DNA from: an uncultured Verrucomicrobiota bacterium | GTDB lineage: Bacteria > Verrucomicrobiota > Verrucomicrobiia > Limisphaerales > UBA9464 | Length of the DNA: 17,599 bases | Assembly: GCA_903925515.1 (NCBI GenBank) | Contig: CAIYFP010000496.1 | Location: 1 to 17,599, forward strand | Direction of reading: 5' to 3' | Shown: positions 1 to 7,355 of the stretch, in pieces | Layout: each line of letters starts with the position of its first letter | Numbering within the stretch: position 1 is the first letter of the stretch | The notes under the pieces: model-generated | Databases searched by the model: none | Seen by the model: only the letters and a program-made list of their open reading frames with translations | Told to the model about the DNA's origin: nothing | Position numbers and translations under genes: made by a program

Positions 1-1181
1 CCGATGCACACCGCGAACACCAGCCCCAGCCCGATCAGGTCCGGCGTCACCCGGAACTGGAATACCGTCTCCGCGAACGATTGGAAGTCGAGCGTGCCCG
101 TCGCCAGCCCGTTCGTCAGGCGCGCCAACGCGCAGCCCACCATCCCGCCCGCCGCCGCAAGGCACGCCCCCTCCACCATGAAGCATGCCACCACCGCCCG
201 ACGCGAGTACCCGAGCACCCGCAACGTCCCGATCTCCCGCGTCCGCGCCGCCACGCTCGCATACATCGTGTTCATCGCCGCGAACACCGCCCCCACCGAC
301 ATTGCCACGCCCAGCACCCCGGCGATGTACTTGATCGGCTTCGCCGTCATCGTTTGCTTCGAGTAGTACTCCACCTCGCCCTCCGCCCGCAGGGAGAAGC
401 GCCGGTCGCCCTCGATCCGCGCCACCAACGCCCTCGCCTGCTCCGGCCCCGCCGGACGCAACAGCACGCTCGAATACTGCTCCCGGTCAAACACCGCCCG
501 AGCCTCGTCCGCGTCCATCCATGCCTCCGAGTCGAACGCGCTGCCGCCCCCGTCGAAGTGCCCGACCACGCGCAGCCGTGCCCGGCCCGCCTTCACCTCG
601 CCGCCGATCCCGAAGTCCCTGAACCTCCGCGCCAACGAGCGCGACACCACCACCTCGCGTCGGCCGCCCTCGAACCATCGTCCCTCCACGAGCCGCACCT
701 GCGGGCGCAGCTCCATCCCCCGCGCCGTGATGCCGCGCACCAGCGCGTTGGCCTCCCCCGGCCCCTGCGCGCGCGCCGCCGAGATGATCGCCACCACCTC
801 CGCCGACACCACCGGCCGTCCCTCGGCGTTCCTTTGGATGCCCTCGAAGGACTCGATGATGCGGAACTGCTCGCGCGTCACGAGGCTGCCGGATTCCGCC
901 TGCGATCCCTTGCGCACGACCAGCAGGTTGCTCGGGTCCCCCGTGCTCGCCGAGCTGGCCTCGATCCCGCGTGCCATCGCCCGCAACGCCACGAACACCG
1001 CCACCACCGCCGCGATGCCGAGCACCGTGGCCACCGACGACCGCCAGCGGACCACGACGTTCCTCAGGTTGTATTGGATGGGCAGGCCCGCCAGGCGCGC
1101 CATGCCCGCGACCGCGCCAAACCCCAGCACCAGCCCCACGGCCAACCCCGCCCATGCCATCGTCTCGCCCCCGGTCGTCAT
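1..1181 (-). CDS. ABC exporter permease, FtsX/MacB family (partial, runs off left edge)
   Basis: Reading the minus strand from an ATG at 1181 gives 393 uninterrupted codons with no stop before the window edge, so the C-terminus is missing. Hydrophobic segments lie at residues about 10-28 and 48-68. A long soluble domain (about 75-280, MacB-PCD-like) follows, then the start of an FtsX domain: a membrane segment at about 284-303 and the typical motif REIGTLRVLGYSRR (315-328), then further hydrophobic segments. FtsX-family permeases pair with a LolD/MacB-type ATPase and act on lipids, lipoproteins or peptides rather than importing solutes. The gene starts 9 nt after the stop of the neighbouring permease, and a GAGGGG stretch overlapping that stop can serve as ribosome binding site. 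The additional N-terminal hydrophobic segment is slightly unusual. The substrate cannot be told from sequence. Confidence 0.88.
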   Translation of the reverse strand, partial: MTTGGETMAWAGLAVGLVLGFGAVAGMARLAGLPIQYNLRNVVVRWRSSVATVLGIAAVVAVFVALRAMARGIEASSASTGDPSNLLVVRKGSQAESGSLVTREQFRIIESFEGIQRNAEGRPVVSAEVVAIISAARAQGPGEANALVRGITARGMELRPQVRLVEGRWFEGGRREVVVSRSLARRFRDFGIGGEVKAGRARLRVVGHFDGGGSAFDSEAWMDADEARAVFDREQYSSVLLRPAGPEQARALVARIEGDRRFSLRAEGEVEYYSKQTMTAKPIKYIAGVLGVAMSVGAVFAAMNTMYASVAARTREIGTLRVLGYSRRAVVACFMVEGACLAAAGGMVGCALARLTNGLATGTLDFQSFAETVFQFRVTPDLIGLGLVFAVCI

Positions 1182-1190
1182 GCGCGCCCC

Positions 1191-2336
1191 TCAATCCAGC
1201 GTCTTCAACCCCGAGACCACGCTCATGCGCCCCACCGAGATCGCGGGCGCCAGCGACGACACGACCCCGAGGACCGCCGCCACCAACCCCGCCGACGCCA
1301 TGATCCGCGGCGTCACCTCGAAGACGATGAAGATCCCGCCGGTGAGCTTCTGGATGTCGAGCAACGTCCATGCCGCCCATGCGCCCCCGATCCCCAGCGC
1401 CCCGCCCAGCACCGACAACCCGAACCCCTCCGCGAGGATGAAGCCGAGCAGGTCCCGCCGCTTGTACCCCAGCGCCTTCAGCACCGCCATCTCCCGGAAC
1501 CGTTCCCGCACCGCCATGCTCATCGTGCTCGCCGACACCAAGGCGAGGGTGAACACGATCACCCCGTTCACCGTGCGAATCAGCGCGCTCACGTTCCCCA
1601 GCATCCCCACGAACCCCATCTGGAACGCCCGCTCGCTCTCCGCCCGTACTTCCGCCGCCGTGTTCGCAAACTGCCCGTCGATCCGCGAAATCACCTCCGG
1701 CACCTTCTCCGCCGACTCCACCCGCAGGTACCACGTGCCCACGGTCCCAAGGTCGCCCGTCAGCTCGTCCAGCAGCTTGTGATGAAAGAACACGCCCCGG
1801 TCATCCACCGTCCCCTCGAACACCGCCGCGATTTTCAGGTCGAGGTCGCACGGGTAGAACGTCCCCCGGAACCGCATCCGGTCCCCCACCTTGAGCTCGT
1901 ACCGCTTCATGGTGTCCCGCCCCACCATGCAGCTCGTCCGGTCTTTCTCCCATGCGTCGTAGTCGCCATCCGAAACCCGTCCCTCCACCAGCAAGGACCG
2001 GAACCTCCTCGGCTCCACCGCGAACTGCGCGAAGCTCGTGAACTCCTCGTCGTTGTACTGCCCGCCGAAGTAGGTGAACGGCGTCACGGCCACCACCCCG
2101 GGGATGCGCTCGATCTCCGGCAACTGGCGAGCGGGCAAGGGCTGGACCAACGACACCTTGTTGCGCGCGATGATCCGCAGCGACGCCCCCTCGGACTCCG
2201 GCGGCACCGTCAGCTCGCGTTGCAAGGTCATCATGCTCGTCAGCAACGCCGCGCTCACCGCCACGCTCGAAACCGTCAGCAACGAACGCCTCGGGTTCCT
2301 CAGCGCGTTCTTCAGGATGAACGTCCACGGGGTCAC
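1191..2336 (-). CDS. ABC exporter permease, FtsX/MacB family
   Basis: A 381-residue inner-membrane permease. One membrane segment lies near the N-terminus (about 18-38), followed by a periplasmic domain of about 200 residues. The C-terminal FtsX domain (about 250-381) has three hydrophobic segments, and the cytoplasmic loop REMAVLKALGYKRRDLLGF is the coupling motif typical of this family. The start overlaps the stop of the ATPase gene by 4 nt (ATGA, 2333-2336), so translation is probably coupled. With the second permease downstream it would form a heterodimeric exporter of the LolCDE/MacB type. The periplasmic region has no feature that identifies the substrate. No membrane-fusion (HlyD-like) subunit is visible in the window; one might lie beyond the left edge. 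Confidence 0.92.
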   Translation of the reverse strand: MTPWTFILKNALRNPRRSLLTVSSVAVSAALLTSMMTLQRELTVPPESEGASLRIIARNKVSLVQPLPARQLPEIERIPGVVAVTPFTYFGGQYNDEEFTSFAQFAVEPRRFRSLLVEGRVSDGDYDAWEKDRTSCMVGRDTMKRYELKVGDRMRFRGTFYPCDLDLKIAAVFEGTVDDRGVFFHHKLLDELTGDLGTVGTWYLRVESAEKVPEVISRIDGQFANTAAEVRAESERAFQMGFVGMLGNVSALIRTVNGVIVFTLALVSASTMSMAVRERFREMAVLKALGYKRRDLLGFILAEGFGLSVLGGALGIGGAWAAWTLLDIQKLTGGIFIVFEVTPRIMASAGLVAAVLGVVSSLAPAISVGRMSVVSGLKTLD

Positions 2337-3067
2337 GACACGATCTCCCCCTTCTCAAGGTGCAGGCTCCGCGTCCCGAACGCCGCCGCCTTGGGGTCGT
2401 GCGTCACCATGATCACCGTCTTGCCCGCGTCCCGGGCCAACGACGACAGGATGCCCAGCACGTCCGACGCGGACTTCGCATCAAGGTTGCCCGTCGGCTC
2501 GTCCGCCACCACCAGCACCGGGTCCGTCACCAACGCCCGCGCGATCGCCACCCGTTGCTGCTGCCCGCCCGACAACTGGTCCGGGCGGTGGTGCATCCGG
2601 TCCCCCAACCCCACCAGCTCCAGCGCCGCCCGCACCTGCGCACGTCGTTGCGAACGCCCAAGCCGCGTCAACAGCAGGGGAAGCTCCACGTTCTCCGCCG
2701 CCGTCAGCACCGGGATCAGGTTGAAGCTCTGGAACACGAACCCCACGTACTGGTTCCGCCACTCCGCAAGGTCCGACTCGTCGAGGTTCCCCACGTTGAT
2801 CCCCTGCACCTCCACCTCCCCAGACGTTGGCCGGTCAATCCCCGCCACGATGTGCAGCAACGTGGACTTGCCAGACCCCGACGGTCCCATCAACACCACG
2901 AACTCCCCCGGCTGGATGTCCACCGAAACCGAGTTCAGCGCCGTCACGTCGATGTCTCCCTGCCGGTACACCTTGGAGAGCGACCGCACCCGCACGATCG
3001 GGGCCGCCTCGGGTCGGCTACCTCCCCCAGCCATGCCGGCGTTCGTCGTGCCGTCGCCGTCGCTCAT
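2333..3067 (-). CDS. ABC exporter ATPase, LolD/MacB-type
   Basis: A 244-residue nucleotide-binding subunit with every motif intact: Walker A GPSGSGKST (61-69), Q-loop Q113 in VFQSFNL, signature LSGGQ (165-169), Walker B VLVVADEP (184-191) with catalytic E190, and the H-loop histidine H223 in MVTHD. The phrases SFNLIPVLTAAENVELPL and ADEPTGNLD are characteristic of the LolD/MacB/FtsE branch. The first 20 or so residues are Gly/Ser-rich, and M12 (3034) is an alternative start; the upstream ATG is preferred because GGGG lies 8 nt before it. The gene begins 15 nt after gcvT stops and overlaps the following permease by ATGA. It energises the two permeases for export or extraction of a lipid, lipoprotein or peptide substrate. 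Confidence 0.95.
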   Translation of the reverse strand: MSDGDGTTNAGMAGGGSRPEAAPIVRVRSLSKVYRQGDIDVTALNSVSVDIQPGEFVVLMGPSGSGKSTLLHIVAGIDRPTSGEVEVQGINVGNLDESDLAEWRNQYVGFVFQSFNLIPVLTAAENVELPLLLTRLGRSQRRAQVRAALELVGLGDRMHHRPDQLSGGQQQRVAIARALVTDPVLVVADEPTGNLDAKSASDVLGILSSLARDAGKTVIMVTHDPKAAAFGTRSLHLEKGEIVS

Positions 3068-3082
3068 GTCGCACGCCCCGGC

Positions 3083-4222
3083 CTACTTCTTGTACAAGGG
3101 CTTCCGTGACACCTCCGCCGGATGACGTGTCCCGCGGATCTCGATCTCGATGGGTGTCCCGGGGTTCGCCAGCGCGGACGGCACGTAGGCCATGCCAATC
3201 CCGGCGCCCAGCGTCGGGCTCTGGGTCCCGCTCACGACCACGCCCGCCTTCTCCCCGCCCCCCCAGACCGCGTAGCCCGGACGCGGCGGCGCCGAACGCC
3301 CCGTCATCCGGAATGCCACGCACTTTCTCCCCACGCCCCCGGCCTTTTGCCCGGCAAGCACGTCACGCCCGGCGAACGGCCCCTTCTCAAGGCTCACGAA
3401 ATACCCAAGGCCCGCCTCCATCGGCGTCGTCGCCTCGTCCAGCTCGTGCCCGTACAACGGATAGCCCATCTCCGTTCGCAGCGTGTCCCGCGCACCGAGC
3501 CCGGCCGGGACCAGCCCATGCGGGCGCCCCACTTCCAGCAACCGGTTCCACAACGACTCCACGACCGCAGCGGGGACAACCACCTCGAAGCCGTCCTCGC
3601 CCGTGTAGCCCGTCCGTGCCACCCACGCGTCCACTCCGCCCCACGTCCAGCGGCCCAGCTCGTTCTTCTTCAGGTCCAGCACCGTGCCCGCCGCCATGCC
3701 GCCCGCCGACGGCCCCGGGAAGACGTGGGCGAAGAACGACGCCACGGCCGGGCCTTGCACCGCCACCGCCGCAAGGATGCCGGACGCATCCTCCACCTCC
3801 GCGCGACCTCCACGGAAACCCGTCAACCGCCCCTGCAACCACGCCACGTCCACGTCCGCACGCGAGGCGTTGATGACAAGGAGGTATTCCTCCGCGCCCG
3901 TGCGGTACACGTACAGGTCGTCCACCACGCCGCCGTCGTCGCGGCACATCAACGTGTACTGAGCCTGCCCGACGCCGAGCTTGCGCACATCATTCGTCAA
4001 CGCCGAGTTCAGGAATGGCTCGGCGCCCGGCCCGCGAACCCATGCCTCGCCCATGTGGCTGATGTCGAACATCCCCGCCGCGCGCCGCACCGCGTGGTGC
4101 TCGTCCACGATGGACGTGTACTGCACGGGCATGTCCCAGCCCCCGAACCCGATCAACCTCGCACCCAATGCCTTGTGCGCGCCATGCAACGGCGTCCGGC
4201 GCAACTCGCTCGTTGTTTCCAT
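3083..4222 (-). CDS. gcvT: Glycine cleavage system aminomethyltransferase (T protein)
   Basis: A 379-residue protein of full family length. The T protein transfers the methylene carbon of the H-protein-bound aminomethyl group to tetrahydrofolate and releases ammonia. Recognisable blocks are LIGFGGWDMPVQY (23-35), MFDISHMGE (51-59), GGVVDDLYVYR (97-107) with the conserved catalytic Asp at about 101, VINAS (116-120), and TGYTGEDGFEV in the second half. The C-terminal barrel ends in PAEVSRKPLYKK, also typical. No gcvH or gcvP is in the window, so the rest of the complex must be elsewhere. The gene stops 15 nt before the ABC ATPase start and lies 72 nt after the hypothetical gene. No strong Shine-Dalgarno sequence precedes the start. 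Confidence 0.95.
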   Translation of the reverse strand: METTSELRRTPLHGAHKALGARLIGFGGWDMPVQYTSIVDEHHAVRRAAGMFDISHMGEAWVRGPGAEPFLNSALTNDVRKLGVGQAQYTLMCRDDGGVVDDLYVYRTGAEEYLLVINASRADVDVAWLQGRLTGFRGGRAEVEDASGILAAVAVQGPAVASFFAHVFPGPSAGGMAAGTVLDLKKNELGRWTWGGVDAWVARTGYTGEDGFEVVVPAAVVESLWNRLLEVGRPHGLVPAGLGARDTLRTEMGYPLYGHELDEATTPMEAGLGYFVSLEKGPFAGRDVLAGQKAGGVGRKCVAFRMTGRSAPPRPGYAVWGGGEKAGVVVSGTQSPTLGAGIGMAYVPSALANPGTPIEIEIRGTRHPAEVSRKPLYKK

Positions 4223-4294
4223 CCGCAGGGACGGTGCCCCGGAAGACTTCCCCCGGCGAACGGAATCTCCACGCCCGACATGGCCGTGCCGCCA

Positions 4295-5149
4295 TCAAGG
4301 GTTGCCGAGCGCCGACGCGTTCACGGCGCCCTCGAATGCCGCGATGATCGCCTCCGGATGCGCCCCGGGCTCATAGCGGAGGATGCGCGGCTTCACCCGG
4401 CCATGGACGACGTACTGGAAGACGTCGGCGTACGGGGTGACCGAGATGATCTTTTCGAGGGGGTCGGACCAGCCCGCCAGCAGCCCCGCGAAGACCAGCC
4501 GCCGGGTCGTGATCACCAGCCTGCCGGTCGAGAGGGGTTGCAGCCCCATGACGGGGACGGAGTACCCCCGCATGCCGCCCACGCGAAAGCTCACGCCCCG
4601 GGCGACCCGGATGCTGAAGCCACTGCCGCCGCCCACGTGTTGCCTTGCGATGGCCTTGTATTCCAGGGCGGCCATCGGGACCTCCAGCAACGCACGTTCA
4701 CCGCGCTGGAACATGATGTTCCATACCTCAAGACGCGGTCCCTCCGCCCGGCGCAGGGCCGTGAGATAGGCCTCCCAGTCCGCCTTGGCCTTGAGCTGGC
4801 GCGCCTCCGCCGCAAGCCGGTCCCTCGCCTGGCCCAGCAGCGTGTTCCCTCGTTCGGCCTCGGCCGTCCCGACCTGAAGATACCCCCGGATCTCGGCAAG
4901 CTCCCCTTCCACCTCGGGCGTCAATCGCCCGCCCTTCAGCGCCCCTCGCACCGCCGCAAGATAAAGGTCCGCCTTCACGTCGTTCCATGCGTCCCCGGCC
5001 CCGAGCTCGACGTGCCTCAGGGCGAGCTGATGCCGCTCCTCGTCGTCCAGTTCCCCGTCCGCGAGCACGGCTCGCATCTCCTCGATGAACTGGCCGTCCG
5101 CCTTGCCGTGCCGCATCCGGCCCACGATTCGGGAAAGTATTCCGGTCAT
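4295..5149 (-). CDS. Hypothetical protein: TerB-like helical N-terminus plus PH/GRAM-like C-terminus
   Basis: The reading frame is open further upstream, but the part before MTGILSR (ATG at 5149) looks non-coding, so a 284-residue product is chosen. Two copies of an acidic motif of the TerB type are visible: LADGELDDEERHQLAL (29-44) and LKGGRLTPEVEGELAEI (71-87). Residues 95-135 are a charged, Ala-rich helical stretch that may form a coiled coil. Residues about 150-275 look like a bacterial PH/GRAM-type fold, with the pattern LSTGRLVITTRRLVFAG (206-222), where a membrane- or protein-binding strand pair would be expected. There is no signal peptide or membrane segment, so it is probably cytoplasmic. 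Domain assignments are by eye, and I do not know the function. It lies 72 nt upstream of gcvT on the same strand. Confidence 0.72.
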   Translation of the reverse strand: MTGILSRIVGRMRHGKADGQFIEEMRAVLADGELDDEERHQLALRHVELGAGDAWNDVKADLYLAAVRGALKGGRLTPEVEGELAEIRGYLQVGTAEAERGNTLLGQARDRLAAEARQLKAKADWEAYLTALRRAEGPRLEVWNIMFQRGERALLEVPMAALEYKAIARQHVGGGSGFSIRVARGVSFRVGGMRGYSVPVMGLQPLSTGRLVITTRRLVFAGLLAGWSDPLEKIISVTPYADVFQYVVHGRVKPRILRYEPGAHPEAIIAAFEGAVNASALGNP

Positions 5150-5304
5150 GGCTTCGTCGCCCGTGTTTGTTCCCGCACAAGGTCCCATGAACGCGGGGAT
5201 GCCAACAAGAACTTGCAAGCCTCCACCGTCTTCATGCGGGCCGTCGAGGCGCTCCGGCAGGTTGGACCCTTGTTGGCGTCGGCAAGGTTGTCCTGCATGC
5301 ACAT
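5146..5304 (-). CDS. Possible small ORF translationally coupled to the TerB/PH-like gene
   Basis: A frame beginning at ATG 5304 (alternatives at 5298 and 5235) encodes about 52 residues, including DNLADANKGPTCR and the tail FLLASPRSWDLVREQ. Its stop codon overlaps the start of the downstream gene as ATGA (5146-5149), the same arrangement used at four other junctions in this window. Third-position GC is lower (about three quarters) than in the firm genes nearby. I recognise no family. It could be a leader peptide or simply an open frame in GC-rich DNA. Confidence 0.22.
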   Translation of the reverse strand: MCMQDNLADANKGPTCRSASTARMKTVEACKFLLASPRSWDLVREQTRATKP

Positions 5305-5648
5305 CCAGCCCCATGCCATGGTCGGCGCCCAAGGAGAACGGGAGCCCGGCGCGGCAGGTGCCGGCCAGCCTTGGCCGGCCGCGTGCCAGCATGCAGGCCG
5401 AGCGGATGGGCATGATCCTCGGCTTGGACCGCATGAGCCTGCTCCCGTTGCGTCCCGGCGTCCTGGCGTGCGCCCCCTCCACTTCATGGCTCATGGAATC
5501 GCCTCGCGAGGTCCGTGCTGTTCACCCCGCCAAGGCGCGAGGACGCCATGGGGTTCGCTCAGTCAAGGCATCCCCGGCGCCTTGATTCGGGGAGCGGATT
5601 GGTCTGGGAAGGACGCGCCGGGCCGGACAGGGTGACGGGGCTTGGCGC
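5305..5648. other. Divergent intergenic region between the hypothetical gene and acpS
   Basis: No convincing coding sequence is seen on either strand; open frames here have poor composition. It separates divergent genes and should hold promoters for both, but no good -35/-10 pair stands out. It contains a perfect 8-bp inverted repeat with a 4-nt loop (GCCGGCCA at 5360-5367, TGGCCGGC at 5372-5379) without a T-run, so it is not an obvious intrinsic terminator. Confidence 0.5.
5360..5379. repeat. Perfect 8-bp inverted repeat with 4-nt loop
   Basis: GCCGGCCA and its exact reverse complement TGGCCGGC are separated by GCCT. There is no adjacent T-tract on either strand. It lies in the divergent region and could be an operator or an RNA hairpin in the leader of the minus-strand gene. 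In DNA this GC-rich it could also be chance. Confidence 0.4.
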
Positions 5649-6026
5649 ATGATCTTGGGAACGGGCATCGACATCGTGGAGGTCGGACGGATACGCGAGG
5701 CCATGGAACGTCTCGGGGAAGCGTTTGCGCTCCGGATCCTCACGCCGGCGGAGTGGGAATATTGCCGGGGTCAGGCCGATGCCGCGCCGTGCGTGGCGGC
5801 ACGGTTCGCGGCCAAGGAGGCCGTGTCGAAGGCGCTCGGCAGCGGCATTGGCCCGGACGCAGGGTGGCACGACATCGAGGTCGAGCGCGACGAGCGGGGG
5901 CGACCCCGGGTGGTGCTTGGGGGGAAGGCGCTGGCCTTGATGACCCAAATCGGTGCGTTGCGGGTGCACCTAAGCCTGACCCACGAGCGAACTCACGCGG
6001 CGGCCATGGCCATCCTTGAGAACTGA
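5649..6026 (+). CDS. acpS: Holo-[acyl-carrier-protein] synthase
   Basis: A 125-residue protein, standard length for AcpS. It transfers 4'-phosphopantetheine from CoA to apo-ACP, activating fatty-acid synthesis. The family motifs are clear: MILGTGIDIVEVGRI at the N-terminus with the Mg-binding Asp D8, FAAKEAVSKALG (53-64) with the second metal ligand E57, and SLTHERTHAAAMAI near the C-terminus. The start is fixed by the MILGTGIDI signature, and a GGGG stretch lies about 9 nt upstream. Its last 34 bp overlap the 3' end of the convergent sigma-factor gene, so the two coding regions share DNA tail to tail. Confidence 0.96.
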   Translation: MILGTGIDIVEVGRIREAMERLGEAFALRILTPAEWEYCRGQADAAPCVAARFAAKEAVSKALGSGIGPDAGWHDIEVERDERGRPRVVLGGKALALMTQIGALRVHLSLTHERTHAAAMAILEN

Positions 6027-7114
6027 GCGAAGGGGCTTTCCTCGCCGGGTTGGCGCACGGCCTCGAACCGCTCGATCTGCTTGCGGAGCTTGGAGAGGGC
6101 AAGGTTCTGGAGCTGGCGAATGCGCTCCCGGGTGACGCCGAACTTGCGGCCGAGGTCGTCCAAGGTCTTCTCGGGGCCGCCATCAAGGCCAAAGCGGTCG
6201 CGGAGGATGGACAACTCGCGCTCGTCGAGGATGGAAAGGAACTCCCGGACCATGCCGTGGGTGGTTTCCTGCTCGAGCTTGCAGTAGGGATCGAGGTTGA
6301 CCTCGTCGGGAACCACCTCGCCGAGGCGGCTGGAGTCATCGTCGCCGAGCGGGGCATCGAGGGAGGCCGTCTTCATGGAGGCGCGTTGCCAGAGGCGGAT
6401 CTTGCGCACGGACACCTCCATTTGCTCGGCCAGTTCCTCGTCGCTCGGCTCGCGCCCGAGCAACTCCTGCAGTTCCATGGAAAGGCGGCGCATCTTGGAA
6501 ATCTTGTCCACGAGATGGACCGGAAGGCGGATCGTCTTGGACTGGTTGGCGAGGGCGCGCTTGATGGATTGCTTGATCCACCACGAGGAGTACGTGGAGA
6601 GCTTGCCGCCCTTGGCCGGGTCGAAACGTTCCACGCCCTTCATCAGCCCGATGTTTCCCTCGTTGATGAGGTCGAGGAGGGGGAGCCCGAGGCCCTCGTA
6701 GTCGCGGGCAATCTTCACCACGAGGCGGAGGTTGGCGCGGATCATGTGCTCGCGGGCCGCCATGTCGCCCTTCTTGATGCGGGCCGCGAGGTCGATCTCG
6801 TCCTGGATGGTGAGCAGGGGAACCTCGACGGCGTCGCGCATGTAAAGGGTCAGGGCGGACCGGGTCTCGATGGGGACGGGCTCGACATCGACCTTGACGT
6901 TCTCGCGAGGCAACTGGATGTGGGCCGGGGCGAGCAGGGTGTTGGGCTCGGGAAGAGGCTTGCTGGCGGTGGCCTTGGGGGCGGCGTCGCGGCGACTCAG
7001 GGACGAGAGCTTGGGGGCACCGAACCGGGACCTCGGGGGTGGCAGGGTGATCTTGGGGAGCTTGGAAGCCGAGTCACGGGCGGTTTGTGGGGATGGGGAG
7101 GAAAGACGTTTCAT
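5993..7114 (-). CDS. RNA polymerase sigma factor, sigma-70 family (RpoD/SigA-like)
   Basis: A 373-residue sigma factor. Region 1.2 is SALTLYMRDAVEVPLL (86-101). Regions 2.1-2.4 run about 118-200, including the core-binding DLINEGNIGLMKGVERFD (148-165) and the promoter-melting and -10 recognition stretch KLSTYSSWWIKQSIKRALA (171-189). Region 3 is about 201-275. Region 4 is about 287-350, with the helix-turn-helix GRKFGVTRERIRQLQNLAL (322-340). Region 1.1 is absent; in its place about 85 Pro/Ser/Lys-rich residues precede region 1.2. This fits either the housekeeping sigma in its short form or an RpoS-like group 2 factor; I cannot separate them without an alignment. The 3' end overlaps acpS by 34 bp. 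No Shine-Dalgarno sequence precedes the ATG. The upstream region is unusually AT-rich. Confidence 0.95.
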   Translation of the reverse strand: MKRLSSPSPQTARDSASKLPKITLPPPRSRFGAPKLSSLSRRDAAPKATASKPLPEPNTLLAPAHIQLPRENVKVDVEPVPIETRSALTLYMRDAVEVPLLTIQDEIDLAARIKKGDMAAREHMIRANLRLVVKIARDYEGLGLPLLDLINEGNIGLMKGVERFDPAKGGKLSTYSSWWIKQSIKRALANQSKTIRLPVHLVDKISKMRRLSMELQELLGREPSDEELAEQMEVSVRKIRLWQRASMKTASLDAPLGDDDSSRLGEVVPDEVNLDPYCKLEQETTHGMVREFLSILDERELSILRDRFGLDGGPEKTLDDLGRKFGVTRERIRQLQNLALSKLRKQIERFEAVRQPGEESPFAQFSRMAMAAA

Positions 7115-7189
7115 GGGATTCTATGGCAGGGCAACTTGGCGATGATGTTGAAGTGATGACGAAGCTCTGCGCCTGTTTTCCTCTTCTGA

Positions 7190-7250
7190 CTAGAGCGTGT
7201 CAATCACTTGTTCATGATTTGTCTATCATTCTGTTCACATGTTGTTGATG
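7190..7250 (-). promoter_or_regulatory. AT-rich control region upstream of the sigma-factor gene
   Basis: This short stretch is markedly AT-rich against a GC-rich background. On the minus strand it holds a perfect -35 hexamer TTGACA (7203-7198), but the sequence 17 nt downstream (GAAAAC) is a poor -10. TGTTCA occurs twice on the plus strand (7209-7214 and 7232-7237), 23 bp apart, about two helical turns. An inverted repeat ATGAT/ATCAT lies between them (7214-7218, 7225-7229). A promoter with a regulator site is a reasonable reading but unproven. Confidence 0.35.
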
Positions 7251-7288
7251 AAAAAAGCCGGGGTGCCATCGAGAGGCACTCCCGGCTT
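7251..7288 (-). terminator. Rho-independent terminator of the AhpE-like peroxiredoxin gene
   Basis: On the minus strand, a 13-14 bp stem (7275-7288 pairing with 7255-7267, one bulged base) with a 7-nt loop is followed directly by a run of T (plus-strand A-run 7251-7256). It sits about 70 nt past the peroxiredoxin stop and is the clearest intrinsic terminator in the window. Confidence 0.9.
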
Positions 7289-7355
7289 GGGAAGTCGTAG
7301 CCCGGTGTTTCCGGGCGGGGCGAGCGTGGATCGCCCCGGCATCGGATGGGCGGGG

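Noticed and set aside
81..3125. A very long plus-strand open frame (about 1000 codons) opposite the ABC exporter genes
   Set aside because: It is rich in Arg, His and Pro, matches no family, and is antisense to three well-defined genes; long antisense frames are expected in GC-rich DNA.
5150..5494. N-terminal extension of the hypothetical protein to ATG 5494
   Set aside because: The extra 115 residues lack coding character; MTGILSR at 5149 begins the well-behaved part.
3122..5635. Another long plus-strand frame opposite gcvT and the hypothetical gene
   Set aside because: Same composition problem, and it is antisense to gcvT, whose motifs are clear.
6050..7156. Plus-strand frame opposite the sigma-factor gene, rich in Gly, Leu and Glu
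   Set aside because: It mirrors the sigma coding sequence; the sigma motifs on the minus strand are unambiguous.
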